Source of the DNA: Mya arenaria
Taxonomy: Eukaryota; Mollusca; Bivalvia; Myida; Myidae
DNA: 64,000 nt
NCBI RefSeq assembly: GCF_026914265.1
Contig: NC_069131.1
Location: 3,197,501 to 3,261,500, forward strand
Direction of reading: 5' to 3'
Positions 35,801 through 46,900 of the stretch are shown one piece after another (position 1 is the stretch's first letter; the number at the start of each line of letters is the position of its first letter). The notes under the pieces were generated by a model that worked only from the letters and a program-made list of their open reading frames with translations, was not told where the DNA came from and ran no database searches. The translations under genes were made by a program, and so were the position numbers.

Positions 35801-38800
35801 CAAAGGGATTCCCCTTCAGTTGATCGTGAAACAAAGGGATTCCCCTTCAGTTGATCAGGAAACAAAGGGATTCCCCTTCAGTTGATCAGGAAACAAAGGG
35901 ATTCCCCTTCAGTTGATCGAGAAACAAAGGGATTCCCCTTCAGTCGATCGAGAAACAAAGGTATTCCCCTTCAGTTGATCAGGAAACAAAGGGATTCCCC
36001 TTCAGTTGATCAGGAAACAAAGGGATTCTTATTAAGTCGATCGGGAAACAAAGGGATTCCCCTTCAGTTGATCAGGAAACAAAGGGATTCCCATTAAGTT
36101 GATCGGGAAACAAAGGGATTCCCCTTCAGTTGATCTGGAAACAAAGGGATTCCCATTAAGTCGATCGGGAAACAAAGGGATTCCCCTTCAGTTGGTCTGG
36201 AAACAAAGGGATTCCCATTAAGTCGATCGTGAAACAAAGGGATTCCCCTTCAGTTGATCAGGAAACAAAGGGATTCCCCTTCAGTTGATCAGGAAACAAA
36301 GGGATTCCCCTTCAGTTGATCGAGAAACAAAGGGATTCCCCTTCAGTCGATCGAGAAACAAAGGGATTCCCCTTCAGTTGATCAGGAAACAAAGGGATTC
36401 CCCTTCAGTTGATCAGGAAACAAAGGGATTCCCATTAAGTCGATCGGGAAACAAAGGGATTCCCCTTCAGTTGATCAGGAAACAAAGGGATTCCCATTAA
36501 GTCGATCGGGAAACAAAGGGATTCCCCTTCAGTTGATCAGGAAACAAAGGGATTCCCATTAAGTCGATCGGGAAACAAAGGGATTCCCCTTCAGTTGATC
36601 TGGAAACAAAGGGATTCCCATTAAGTTGATCGGGAAACAAAGGGATTCCCCTTCAGTCGATCTGGAAACAAAGGGATTCCCATTAAGTCGATCGGGAAAC
36701 AAAGGGATTCCCCTTCAGTCGATCTGGAAACAAAGGGATTCCCATTAAGTCGATCGGGAAACAAAGGGATTCCCCTTCAGTTGATCTGGAAACAAATGGA
36801 TTCCCCTTCAGTTGATCGGGAAACAAATGGATTCCCCTTCAGTTGATCGGAAAACAAAGGGATTCCCCTTTAGTTGATCTGGAAACAAAGGGATTCCCCT
36901 TCAGTGGATCGGGAAACAAAGGGATTCCCCTTTAGTTGATCTGGAAACAAAGGGATTCCCCTTAAGTTGATCTGGAAACAAAAGGATTCCCCTTCAGTCG
37001 GGAAACACAAAGGGATTCCCCTTCAGTCGGGAAACACAAAGGGATTCCCCTTCAGTTGGTCGGAAAACAAAGGGATTCCCTGTCAGTGCTTTACAATCCG
37101 TAGTTTATTTTAATTTTTTTACCGGATTGGGAAACAAAACTCCTACTTTTTTTATATACTTCAGAAAATTACCTTGTGCAAACCAACATTTAAAGGCAGA
37201 AGAAATTCTAAAAGCAATACAAGGTACCGGTAATACTTCTGGGGGGCCTCTGATAGATTCAGAAATAGTTTGATGAAACAAAATTAGTGTTATCATCATG
37301 TTATCCTTCAGTTGGTTTTGAAAAAAATCAAAAATTGGGAAAGATGAGAAAAATCCATGGAGGGAAACAAGAAGTAAGGGTAACGAGTGGAATGTACTGT
37401 ACATTACTTCTGTACTCATACAACCACCTTCAAAAAATAAATAAAAATTATACCAGTTTACTGTAACGAAAATTACTTTTCTTGAATATTAGAGGCAGTT
37501 TTTACTTAATAACATTACAAGAAACCCACCATCCTCCAAGTACAGTAACAAGTTCTGTACAGCCTGTCGCTCACTGTCCCGCAGTTCGGAGGTCAACTCT
37601 AAGTCACTGTTGAACACGCTGGACCTTCTACTTGACCCATTCCCATGGTAACAGCCACATGTAAGGCAGGACAGGCAGCACTCAAGGAGTCTCTTCAAGA
37701 AGTCAATTATGTCCTCCAAGGGGTCGGGCTTTGGGCGTTCAACTTTGATCTCAAACTGCTCCATCATGGACGTGGACTGTGAAAGAATGATCATAGATGC
37801 ATGAAAATAAAGCTATATATAGCTACTACACATGAGGTTTTGCCTGGAAAAGGGAGGTAATCACGAAAATAATTTCAGGTATCCCATTTAGCTACATAGT
37901 ATACCGGTAACTTATTTACAATTTGGCCTTCAACCCCCCTCAACAACAGCGATGCAAATGAAACCCACGCACATACACATCTACATAAACAGAAAAATAA
38001 AGATATCAAACTATATTATCATTATCTTTAACAAACTCTATTAATGATCATGCATAAAAATTGCATAAGTGTCTTCATTTTCATACACATAAATTACAAA
38101 AGTGAGAGAACATATTTGTTCAGAACTCGACAATCTTGCCAATATGCTGTCATAAAAGTACCAATCAAATTAAGTTAAAAGTGGTTCTTTGACTTCCAAA
38201 GGGAGGAGAAAACTGCTTGCAATGTGTCCTTGGTTTGCAGGGGTGGGAACATTTATCTGAAATGGTTTTTTCACTTTTAAAAGGAGGTAAGAACTACTTG
38301 CAATGTTTCCTTGGTTTGCAAGGGAGGTAACATTTATTTGAAATGGTTCTTTCACTTGTAAAGGGAGGTTATGACTTCTTTTAAAGTGTCATTGCCTCTC
38401 ATTGGGAGATAACAGCTGTTTTAAAATGTGTCTTTGACTTTAAAAAGGAGATAAAGGTTGCATGTAATGTGTCCTTTGCTTGCAAGTAGATTTCTTAAAA
38501 AACAATAATTCAACCATTTAAAATAAGTCTACTTTTCAGTAACAATCCTGTTGTTTTTTTATATTAAAAACACATATGTATTAACAAAAAACAGCATTTG
38601 ATGAATAAGTAAACTTTGAAACCATTCCTCAGGTGATGCTCTTCATAGCATATGACATATATACTTGAATTTAAGCTTTTTTTTTTACAAAATTTACAAG
38701 AACATCACTGGAAGCGATGGATGCTCCCCATACGCCCATTTTCTATTAAAAGGCATAAATTGAAATACAATGTGCTGGTAGCATGTGAAAGGTTGTAGCA

Positions 38801-39995
38801 TTATTTTACAAAAGTTGGAAAAATGCATATCTGTATATCAGTAACATGGAAAGATATTGGCCAGGTTCGAAATTAGATCTAAAAATAATTCTCAAGCGTT
38901 GAAAAAGCAGCACTTGAAATTCACAACTATCAGTAGTAGAGGAAAGTATCGTGAATATGGATTTTTAAACAAATTCATAATGTCATTGCCATCTATATAC
39001 ACTTTTACAAACACCAAGTTTCATTTACAAGCATCTGTTATGGTAAAGATCAAGTTAAGGGGAGATAACTAAATAAATATGCAGGGTCAAATTATTATTC
39101 TTTAATACTATATTTGCTTTCATTGCCATTTATTTCTATACCAAGTTTCATCTGAATCCCTCAAGTACATTTTAAGAATTGACCAAGACAATTAAGCAAC
39201 CATGAATTTTCAATCCCTTTATCTAAAACTATGAGGTTATGGGTATAGGGAAGATAACTAAAACATATGCAAGGCAGTATTATGGTTCTTATGCACTGCG
39301 CTTCCTCTAATTGCCATCTATCTATCTTTTTAGTTTCATTTCAATCCCTTATGAGTTTTTCAACATTTAGCACCAATTACCAAAAAAAATGTCATGGGGA
39401 ATTAACTTGATAAAAATGCATGACAGGATTATGGCTCTTGTGCACTGCACTTCCTCTCATTGCCATCTACCTACAGTATATACCCAGTTTTATTTCAATC
39501 CGATCAGTAGTTTTGAATTTATTCTCCGGACAGGCTGTGACAGTGTGTCGGACAGGTTGACCGACGGACGGACAAAGCTGCGACTATATGCTTTTCCTTC
39601 AGAGAGCATAAAAATATTTAATTTTGGTGTAAGATGAAAAATTATTTTACCTGAGATCGCAAAAATTTATATTTCATTTGCTTCAAATACTCCTGAACAT
39701 AATACTTTCAGTGATTTGTAACTCGGTGAAATATGTTCTAAATGCAATGACATTTAACAAGTATCATTTACATCTTACATAATGGTCTACTAGTCAAGAA
39801 GAGCATCTTATCCTCACTGCTTTTAGAGTTAATCTTTTAATTACATTTATTTAAATTTCAATTTGTATTCACTTAATTGACAATAAATCAAAACATTATA
39901 AACTCCAAAGCTGAACATTTTGCATCAAACTAATATTATTTGTTCAATAACAAGAAAATATTTCTTACCAGTTTTTGTTCTTTAAAAGACTCCAT
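20673..39995 (-). CDS. Vac8-like armadillo-repeat protein (whole gene, 14 exons)
   Basis: Fourteen exons with matching phases join to 606 aa (yeast Vac8 is 578). Residues 1-91 include a cysteine cluster (C42, C43, C46, C49, C51), a plausible palmitoylation patch. From about 100 to 590 there are consecutive armadillo repeats that align with Vac8 in order: ALGILTYSDNLELQKSA, then NVEVQCNACGCLTSLAT, LRVQRNAAGAVLNLTH, LQYYCCAALNNLAI, KCQACFVLRNLASD, ACIRNLSIHKANE and FKHIALWTLVQLL. Vac8 is a vacuole-membrane scaffold for inheritance, nucleus-vacuole contacts and autophagy. By analogy this would be a membrane-attached scaffold, but its partners in animals are not shown here. The N-terminal MG needed for myristoylation in Vac8 is absent. 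Exons 3, 5 and 6 are each 123 bp in the same phase, one repeat per exon. The gene's introns hold several mobile elements. Confidence 0.88.
21196..21321 (-). CDS. Vac8-like exon 13
   Basis: Residues about 511-552. FKHIALWTLVQLL matches Vac8 FQHIAIWTIIQLL. The acceptor is CTGCAG; the donor after AAAG is GTGGGA. Confidence 0.9.
21727..21861 (-). CDS. Vac8-like exon 12
   Basis: Residues about 466-510. The armadillo helix TEVQYNSAGILGQLAL corresponds to Vac8 IEVQGNSAAALGNLS. GTGAGT donor. Confidence 0.9.
22249..22363 (-). CDS. Vac8-like exon 11
   Basis: Residues 428-465. It includes SVLIEVTAALAVMAD, matching the TVQSEMTAAIAVLA segment of Vac8. Acceptor TTTCAG; donor GTAATT. Confidence 0.88.
22618..23178 (-). 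pseudogene. Five decayed tandem copies of Vac8-like exon 10 3' half
   Basis: Five copies of the last 100 or so bases of exon 10, including its splice donor, lie in the next intron. Anchors (CCCTGACATG on the plus strand) fall at 22620, 22719, 22858, 22965 and 23072, with the true exon at 23179. The last three steps are exactly 107 bp. Local frames still read GTISNLSVGEHFR and SSGEHVR, against GTIRNLSVGDHVR in the exon. Frameshifts and the missing acceptor half make them unusable. Confidence 0.82.
23180..23305 (-). CDS. Vac8-like exon 10
   Basis: 126 bp encoding residues 386-427, phase 0 at both ends. It holds the helix AQRHAAGTIRNLSVGDHVR. Acceptor TTATAG; donor GTATGT. Confidence 0.88.
23306..24834. 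other. Vac8-like intron 9
   Basis: AT-rich, with no exon or repeat family recognised. The open frame at 24153-24338 has no support. Confidence 0.55.
24835..24968 (-). CDS. Vac8-like exon 9
   Basis: Residues 341-385. MACIRNLSIHKANE is nearly identical to the ACIRNISIHPMNE segment of Vac8. Acceptor TTACAG; donor GTGAGT. Confidence 0.9.
25595..25640 (-). CDS. Vac8-like exon 8 (46 bp micro-exon)
   Basis: Encodes VKCQACFVLRNLASD plus one base. It matches the VQCQAALALRNLASD segment of Vac8, and both phases fit its neighbours. Such a small exon is easily missed by gene finders. Confidence 0.87.
25967..26178 (-). CDS. Vac8-like exon 7
   Basis: 212 bp, the largest repeat exon, encoding residues 255-325. 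It includes DGAIPILIEVLE and LQYYCCAALNNLAI, matching Vac8 AGAIPVLVQLL and VQYYCTTALSNIAV. GTAGGT donor. Confidence 0.92.
26730..26852 (-). CDS. Vac8-like exon 6
   Basis: 123 bp encoding one armadillo repeat, including LRVQRNAAGAVLNLTHI. Acceptor TTTTAG; donor GTATGC. Confidence 0.9.
27786..29280. mobile_element. Dispersed element with internal tandem units, in Vac8-like intron 5
   Basis: It begins CAAGAGCTGTCACAG and contains GCTCGACTATTC near the left end and its reverse complement GAATAGTCGAGC near the right end (about 29262). Between them are about eight diverged units of roughly 165 bp with TCAATGCAATAC, CCTTAACCAGAATTTC and AATAATAAAGG. The tail (GACGCCGACGCAGACGC) resembles the 3' ends of other bivalve dispersed elements. 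No protein frame was found. Confidence 0.65.
29386..29508 (-). CDS. Vac8-like exon 5
   Basis: 123 bp encoding one repeat. NVEVQCNACGCLTSLATT matches NVEVQCNAVGCITNLAT of Vac8. Acceptor TTCCAG; donor GTATGA. Confidence 0.93.
29970..30297. repeat. GT-rich minisatellite (about 24 bp units)
   Basis: Tandem ATGTTTGTATATTTGAATGT units in the intron upstream of exon 5. Long open frames on both strands here come only from the repeat. Confidence 0.9.
30300..31091. other. Vac8-like intron 4, left part
   Basis: No exon or repeat recognised. The open frame at 30565-30939 (minus) lacks any domain or splice context. Confidence 0.5.
31092..31414. mobile_element. Inverted-repeat element, copy 1 of 3
   Basis: Left end ATGCACCAGTGAATTGTAAC, right end GTTACAGTTGAGTGGTGCAT, with TA next to both ends. 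The interior is GC-rich and self-complementary in parts. It belongs to the same family as 42620-42935 and 48276-48884. The open frame at 31034-31480 is simply this element. Confidence 0.8.
31415..32778. other. Vac8-like intron 4, right part
   Basis: No recognised feature. The open frame at 32391-32657 has no support. Confidence 0.5.
32779..32898 (-). CDS. Vac8-like exon 4
   Basis: 120 bp encoding one repeat. LAGPLVSLLKSSNMEVQKSA matches the Vac8 segment around LEPILFLLQSSDVEVQRAA. Acceptor TTTCAG; donor GTACCT. Confidence 0.92.
32899..33867. other. Vac8-like intron 3, left part
   Basis: No feature recognised. Confidence 0.5.
33868..34155. mobile_element. Candidate element with GATCCAGGA / TCCTGGA ends
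   Basis: The left end (GCAGATCCAGGAGGGAGCGT) and right end (ACGCCCCCCTCTAATGTC, then AAATCCTGGAACCGTC) form weak inverted repeats, with a C-run inside. This looks like the family of the piece at 13225-13480. Confidence 0.4.
34156..35278. other. Vac8-like intron 3, right part
   Basis: No exon or repeat family recognised. The open frames at 34647-35134 (minus) lack support. Confidence 0.5.
35279..35401 (-). CDS. Vac8-like exon 3
   Basis: 123 bp, the first armadillo repeat. ALGILTYSDNLELQKSAAL matches ALTTLTFSDNLDLQRSASL of Vac8. Acceptor TTGCAG; donor GTGAGT. Confidence 0.92.
35705..37085. repeat. 31-bp minisatellite in Vac8-like intron 2
   Basis: About 45 units (length over period) containing GGAAACAAAGGGATTCCCCT. 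Between about 36000 and 36780 two variants (CCTTCAGTTGATC and CATTAAGTCGATC) alternate, giving a 62-bp dimer as higher-order unit. Units are very uniform; the last few decay near 37000-37085. Confidence 0.96.
37530..37776 (-). CDS. Vac8-like exon 2
   Basis: Residues 10-91. It contains the cysteine cluster CCLSCLTCGC, a serine-rich stretch SSRRSSVF and a helix SERQAVQNLLLYLED. Acceptor CTTTCACAG; donor GTGGGT. The first Met codons inside it (13, 14) would be the start if exon 1 is wrong. Confidence 0.82.
38170..38480. repeat. Diverged tandem repeat (about 105-bp units)
   Basis: Three to four units share TTTGACTT..AAAGGGAGG, AATGTGTCCTTGG and TTTGCAGG-type pieces, in Vac8-like intron 1. Confidence 0.6.
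38850..39615. mobile_element. Bivalve-type dispersed element in Vac8-like intron 1
   Basis: Diverged units (AGATAACTAAA, ATTGCCATCTA, CCAAGTTTCAT..CAATCC) end with GACCGACGGACGGACAAAG and a GAGAGCATAAAA tail. This is a very common dispersed-repeat tail in bivalve DNA. The open frame at 39389-39637 belongs to it. Confidence 0.6.
39969..39995 (-). CDS. Vac8-like exon 1 (probable start)
   Basis: Nine codons (MESFKEQKL) end in phase 0 before a GTAAGA donor and read directly into exon 2. An in-frame TAA lies four codons upstream (40007-40005). It is too short to be supported by similarity; transcript data would settle it. Confidence 0.55.
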
Positions 39996-40497
39996 TTCAC
40001 AGTATTATAAATAAAATATATAAGCTCTCAGTTAAAGCAACACTTTATGTTCAATGTCTGATAAAAGCTTCCTTCATCCCAGAGCAAAGTTTGATGAAAA
40101 ATTCATGGACTCTGTAACATCTTCACTAGGCACATGTTAAAGTGTTATTCAGATATCTAAGCCAGTTCCCTTCCAGTGTTTATTGATCTTGTACACTAAA
40201 CAAAGACAGTCGATTCCTTGCCCAATTGTGAATGATCCTGCAACATGTGGGTATTGAAAGAAAAGGCATACAAGCCTTTAAGCTGTCATCCGTGAAAATA
40301 AGTCAAACATTAGTTTTGGTGCATTTAAAATTTATGTAATGGTTATTGTTTATTGTTTCACTTTATTCAACCATAAATTTGATATTAGCCTGGCACAGCC
40401 CAGCTGCCTGTCAATTGTGTAGAAAAGCACACAAATAATTTAAGTAGTGATTGCCCAAATGCTTCTTAGTCTGGGTGCACATATTTTTTGTTCAGAC

Positions 40498-40682
40498 CAG
40501 GCGCGTAGCGGACTGTACACACATACACAGTTGTTTAATGAAATTTTGACAGGTCAAAGTTTTTGTCATGCTAAAAAACCTGAATTTGAAATAAAAAGTG
40601 AAAGGGGGTAATGGTGGAAGGGGTTAATATGCTGTCCATCATCGATCTGTGTAATGGCACATTGGCCCTAGCTACGCGCCTA
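40498..40682. mobile_element. Small inverted-repeat element (185 bp)
   Basis: AGGCGCGTAGC (40499-40509) and GCTACGCGCCT (40671-40681) are perfect 11-bp inverted repeats. CAGAC stands immediately outside both ends and may be a 5-bp target duplication. No coding frame. Confidence 0.65.
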
Positions 40683-42619
40683 CAGACTAAGTACATGTAA
40701 GACTAGTATTGCAAAATTGAACACCAAGCACTTTCAATAATCAAATTCCAGGGAGTAGTTTGACTTATTATTTGAAAATAATCGAAACAGTATAATAATT
40801 CTGTTTAAACAAAAGTCTCTAAATAAAACAAGGGAAAGACAAGAAAAAAAGTAAAATCATGACTCAAAGTCATATTATAATATAATACATAAAGGCACTC
40901 TCACATGACTTAACTTTATGTGGGGTCACGAGACAACCCAGACAGTAGACTATTGTACCCACATCAATGATTCTTAAATTTATGTTTTGCATTTTATTAA
41001 ATATGAAGTGAATATATAGAAACAAATATTTTTTATATCTTATTTAAAATGAATAAATTTACAGAAAAATTATGCTGTACATTCAATGGACCTGCAGAGT
41101 ACCATAAATGTCCTATTAAACGTGCATACGTTAATAGACGGGTGTCTTATTATAGGGTCTATTCTTCAATAATGCAACATGATCAAGGCTAACCTAAACT
41201 CTAAACTTTAGAAAAAGAAGTTTGTTATGATGAAATCCAGCCATCAACGTAGAAAAAGGGCACCTGCTTAATCTACAGCCATCCTGCATATCAGTAATTC
41301 CATTCCGTATCATACACAATTGAAGGTGCAAAGGATATAAGTCACATGATAATCAATAGGTTATGTGATATGCTGTCAAGCAGAAAAAAGGTGACACTTA
41401 TTCATATTGGTTTTACATTGCATCGATCTAATCTTAGATAAAGAATAAATAGTTCAAACTAAAATGTTTTGGTTATTTTTTCCACAATTATCTAATAAAA
41501 ACCTATGTTTTTTTGGAAAATTTTCTTTCAGTTAATACAAAACAGCAATGTTCTAATTGAATGTGCTATCTAACCAATAAAAAATCATGATATTCCTACT
41601 TCATTTATTTAACAGGGATGTTGTCTGTGGATTGACACGGATCTAATGGCACCAGGGATCACCCCCTTTTAAAAAAGAGAAAGATTCATTATATTTATAT
41701 TTTTTAACTAAAAACACATTCCTAAGATTGCTTCCACTTTGAAGCAACTTAGATAGCTCTCAAAAGGGTCCTAAAAAGCCAGTGCTTCACACTCTTAAAG
41801 AAATGGTTTAAGCCATATAGTTGCCAGGCCATTTACATCCCTCACTTATTTTCATTGTAAAATGAGAAAGTGGCAAAACTTTTTAACCTAGAGGGAACAC
41901 TGACAATGTAAGAGATACTGATTGCTGATTGGTCATTTGCAGGCCTTTGAATCTACCTACGGTCTGGGTGCATGATGTGTGATTATGACAAGCATATAGT
42001 CAGTTATTCATAATTTTATACTGACTCTTTACACGACCAATAATCTAGTTTAGCAGATCTCATATGACCATTCAAAGGGACAAGGTACTGGATAATGAAT
42101 ACTGAGTTTAAAAAGTGTATAATAATGCAGTGTCGTGCAAAATTTGAAAATGTATATTGCAAACAAAAAGCATTACTTAGTTTATATTAGTAATAAGTAT
42201 TATTCAGTAGTATTTATATACAACTGTGCCAAATTTACATAATGTAATAACAACATTTTTATTATGTAAAATTTTACAACATTTATATTATAATCCATTA
42301 ATACAACATTTATATTATTAAACATAAATAATTTCTGAAACCTTACCATATTACAAACAGGTATGAATTATCGAATATTCATGTGCAAAGGAAGTTAAAA
42401 ATATGTCCTACTTTTTCTGTCATAAGGTCTTTAATAGTTTTGTTGAATTTACATTCCTTGTATAATCTTACGTTTAGTTTCATGTTGGAAACCTCATAAC
42501 TGAAATATGGGCATGAAACCTGAGAGGATGTCTGTTATAAAACTAACTGTGGTTGTTCAATAACAGAATTAGTAGTGTCAAGGAAGGAAGGTTTTTTTTT
42601 TTTTGTAAGGCTTTATGTA
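40683..42619. other. Gene-free stretch
   Basis: AT-rich, with no exon, RNA or repeat family recognised. The promoter of the Vac8-like gene would be expected between about 40.0 kb and this region. Confidence 0.5.
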
Positions 42620-42935
42620 ATGCACCAATCAATTGTAACCATGGCTCCTTCAGATCCGGGGGTATACCGGGGAAAGCTGGGAAAATGGGCTGTGTTTTTA
42701 CCTTCCAGGTGGCCCCACAGTACCGGGTGAATGTGGTGGTTTTGTCTTCGCCCCCAAAATAGCAGGGAATCGGTCTTATTTAGGGTCCCTGGGGTGCGGG
42801 GGCATTTGGCGGGTATTTTACCAGCAGTTCGTCTCCGCAGGGCGGGGATTTTACCTGGGCTTAGCTAGACCTAAAGTCAAAGTCCCTGCTTTTCCCCGGA
42901 CCTTGAGGGGCCGTGGTTACAATTGACTGGCGCAT
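42620..42935. mobile_element. Inverted-repeat element, copy 2 of 3
   Basis: Left end ATGCACCAATCAATTGTAAC, right end GTTACAATTGACTGGCGCAT, with TA at both flanks. The interior matches the copy at 31092-31414 (GTGTTTTTACCTTCCA, GGCATTTGGC, TTTTACCAGCAG-like pieces). Confidence 0.82.
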
Positions 42936-42956
42936 AAGAATGTTATTGTCTACATA

Positions 42957-43922
42957 TTAAACAAGAGAGCCATGATGGCCCTTAATTGGTCACGTGAATA
43001 AAAAAGTTTGTCCATTGTTACCAATACACAACAAATATCTAGTTTTTATTCCCTTTATATATCTATGTAACTAAGGTGACGCTCATGACAGGGCCAATTT
43101 TGAACCAGGCTGTATAATTTCAACAATCTTGTTAGAGGAACAGCTTGATATTTGTTCTCATAACTGTCCACATGGTCAAAATTTGTAACAGTGTGCAGCT
43201 ACCTCCCATAACACTACAGCCAAAACTCTACAAAAGTATACACATGGTCCGAATACTATTGTTGAAGCTTCAAAAATAAGAAAGTAGGTTAAAAGGTCAC
43301 AACATTGATATTTGCTTTCAAAATCGTGCTCATGGGCGAAATATTTTTGCTGTAGCCTCCAAAAAAATTAGAAAGTAGGACATAAGAGGTGGATCCAGCT
43401 TTGACCCCAGAGACATTAATTGAACAGTCTTGGTAGATGACCAATATATGATGCTACATACAATTTTTTAAAGATCTGGGCCTAGCAATTTCACAAAAGA
43501 AGATTTTCAAAGATTTCCCTTTATAAGTCTACAGGAAACTTGATAACCTCGGGGCTGGTTAGTTTTGACCCAAAGGGCATAATTTGATGTTAACAAGCAA
43601 TTCTGTACAGACAGAAACACGAACTGCAGACAATACACTCTCACTTTGGCCATTAGAAATGGAAATCAACCAAACTTCTTAAACTTACCGGACTCGATAA
43701 AGTTGTCTGGACACTAACAGACTTGATACAGTTGCCTGCACACTGATCATAATACAATACGAATTTTCAAAGTTTACCCTATCTCAAGTTTTTATAAATT
43801 GATTATAAAAGTATTAACATTAATTGTCTATAATTGTATAAAAGCAATAAAGTCAATCAATATAAGCAATTGTTGACACTTGAAGCTCACCTTGAGCATT
43901 TGGTGCTCAGGTGAGCTAAAAA
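42957..43922. mobile_element. Dispersed element (ACAAGAGAGCC ... GGTGAGCTAAAAA)
   Basis: It starts ACAAGAGAGCCATGATGGCC and ends CTCACCTTGAGCATTTGGTG followed by CTCAGGTGAGCTAAAAA, where AGCTCACCT and AGGTGAGCT form a terminal hairpin. The interior is diverged non-coding sequence. Confidence 0.6.
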
Positions 43923-46900
43923 CACACTTACAAAAACCTATTTTTTACCAGACAGACTTTTTATGGCTTTATAAGTAATTATTGGTCACCTCAAAAAAGC
44001 AGGACCATAAAATAATGTCCTGCAGACCTATTCCAGCACACACACGATCACAAGATCAATGACCTTTTGAATTTTAAGCACAATCACTGTTTGAAACATC
44101 TATAATGTATATTGCCTTTTGCTGTTAAATATCATCCTACTGTAATACATACTGTAATACATAGCATAATATCATATGTAATGTACAGGACGAATGTTGA
44201 TGTTAGGCATCAAAGACGCGGCGAAAGCATTTCCCTCATTCAGTATACAGTCTACATCAACAGCCGTTGAGGACATGTGGTTGTGTTCGTAACTAAAAAA
44301 AGCCAATAATGCAACCTAAGAGCCATAGCGGTACATTGCATGCCATTGTATGGAGAAAACAAACTATGCCCTTGGTAAAATGTCCTAAAACACCTCTTAC
44401 AATAGTGAGTTTTCGCGTTTTCTATCCCCGCACAAAAATTGAGGAGGATGGTGAATCGTTGTGTCACGTGAAAAATATTGATACCCAATTGGCTCAATAA
44501 AGTCATGTGACAATATATACAATTGTTAACATTCCGAATAAACATGGACATAGCACAACTTTCTAGATCATAGTTACTCGGTCCTCTCCGGCATGCGTAA
44601 ATTATTTAGACTGGTACCTTGCATTATCAGCGATAAAATTATTGGTGTCGGGTTGATTCGGCCGAGATATCATTTCGGACTGATCCTTTTCGGCCTACTT
44701 TTATTCATTAATGTTTGTTTTAAATCGTGTGAATTATGCTTTGAACTTTCATTTTATAAAACTTAAATTTAAATTGTGTTAATTTCGTTATTGCGACTTA
44801 TATTTGTTAGTAAAATCGTTTGAATTAAGCTTTGTACTTCCATTTTATATCACTTAAATTTAAAATAGTCAATTAATGTCGTGTTAAGGCACTTATATTT
44901 GTTATCAAATGCATAATTTAAACTATTATTCACAATATGCCCGTAATTTCTCACATGCTTATTTACTACCACAGTGTGTATATAAATCGTTTTCACAGAA
45001 AGTAAATTTCTATAATAACGAACTCGTATGACCGACGACCAGTCAATAACAAAACCCAGAGAATAACTTTTTTTAATTTCCTGTTTTAAACATTAGGCTT
45101 ATTCGTTTTATATGACGTTTTGGAAGTTTTACACGCATCGAAACGATTATTGATGACAAATTTTAAGTAAAGTTGAATAAGACTTGATATCATTAACAAA
45201 ATTAATCTTCTTTTTTTTCATTACTAAAATTTATCGGTAAACACTTCCCCATTGACAATTGCAAACATGTATCCCTATAGATGCGGCCTCCAGGCCGCGT
45301 CTAATAATAGAGGGACAATATTTAACTGCAAAAAGGCAACATGCAAATTGTTTTCTTTTCCTTCAAATAGAAAGCTTAGAATGATACATCCAATATCATG
45401 AGTGTTTTTTTAGCTTTAAGGCTTTTTTTGTTAACAGGCCCCTTAATAATTGTGAAAAAGCGACAGAATGCCTAAAATTGAATTTACCATTTCCATTATA
45501 TATTTAAAATATACAAGAAATAAAAAGACTACATTAAAATCTGTACAACTTTTACTTGTTTAGTGATTAAAATAAAACATCTAGTTTTAAAAGATTTTGT
45601 ACTTTGAATACAATATTGTGAAAACTTTTCGATATTGTGAATGGATCCGAATTTTGAAAAAACAGTACGGTATTGGTTTTATATTTTGGAATGCAGCCGA
45701 ATTTTACTCCACTTTTCAGTAAAAAACACGAGTACTATAGTTCAGTAAAAATAAAAAAGAAGTCATGTCCGTCTTGCTATCAGTTCTTGACATGTAAAGA
45801 AATCAGAGTCAATTTATAATCATCATACAAGTCAGACTGGTACCCTACATTATTTTATGAAGAGAAGAGAACAAGGATACCAGTCTACATACAAGTATAA
45901 GGCATTTCAAATGGGAGTGTGACAAATCAGCCCCTCACCAAATTGACCCTGCCATTTAGGCCCCTTAAAAATATTGACTCGAGACTTTATGGAGAAAAGA
46001 GAACAAAGATACCAGTCTATATTTGTACCCTTTATATACCATATTGCTAAAGTACATTTGTACCATGCCATATTTCTCATTATATAGACGTTAAGAAATT
46101 TGTAGTGGCAAATAGTCTATTATCTGGTGAATTGCAACATTTCAAACAATGGTGTCCGGTGTTGGAATTTGTGACACTTTACACACCTACAAGTTTATTC
46201 ATCCACACTCATCTCATAAATAGAGCATGAGAATATATATATGTCAGTTTTACGAATTTGCCAAAAAAATGTATCAACTTTCGGTAAAATGTGAAAACTT
46301 ATAATCACCAATAAAAAAATCACATAATAGGCCTAGGCAAAAACTGTTGCACATTTTTGGCAAATATTTTCACACACCACAGTAAACCATCAAATAACTA
46401 GACATCAGTTTGAAACATTTATTATCATTATTAATTACGATAACTATTTTTTATATAGTCCTAATTTAATTGTTTTTCTTCTCTCTAATATTTCTGCACG
46501 AAATTAGGAAACTTTTAAAAACACAATTTCCAATAAAGGCTTGTCATCATATGCAAGCATACACAATGAGTTTTATTAGTTTTATTAATGTAAAAAGACA
46601 TATGACAGCTATGTAAATCATATATTGATAATACCATGTCAGACACCTGTTTATTTTATGATGCCGACAAATTCCAGAGGTGTTTTATAATGCCAACAAA
46701 CATACAGAAGCATCTTTTATGGCCACAGAATGCATGCGACAGTCGTAAATATTTTACATATTTTGGTAATGTCAATGCCAACAGCTTTGATGATACCTCC
46801 TATCGTGTTAGTATCATATAATATCTTATAAATTTAAAATTAAAGGTAAATGATTTTTGGAAAGCTCACAGTTTGTGGATCGGCTGGCTGCATTAATTTA

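Noticed and set aside
35882..36500. Two 71-codon RKQRDSP-type frames
   Set aside because: Identical translations of the 31-bp array; no gene context.
44252..44551. 99-codon minus-strand frame
   Set aside because: No domain, no exon borders, AT-rich surroundings; may be chance.
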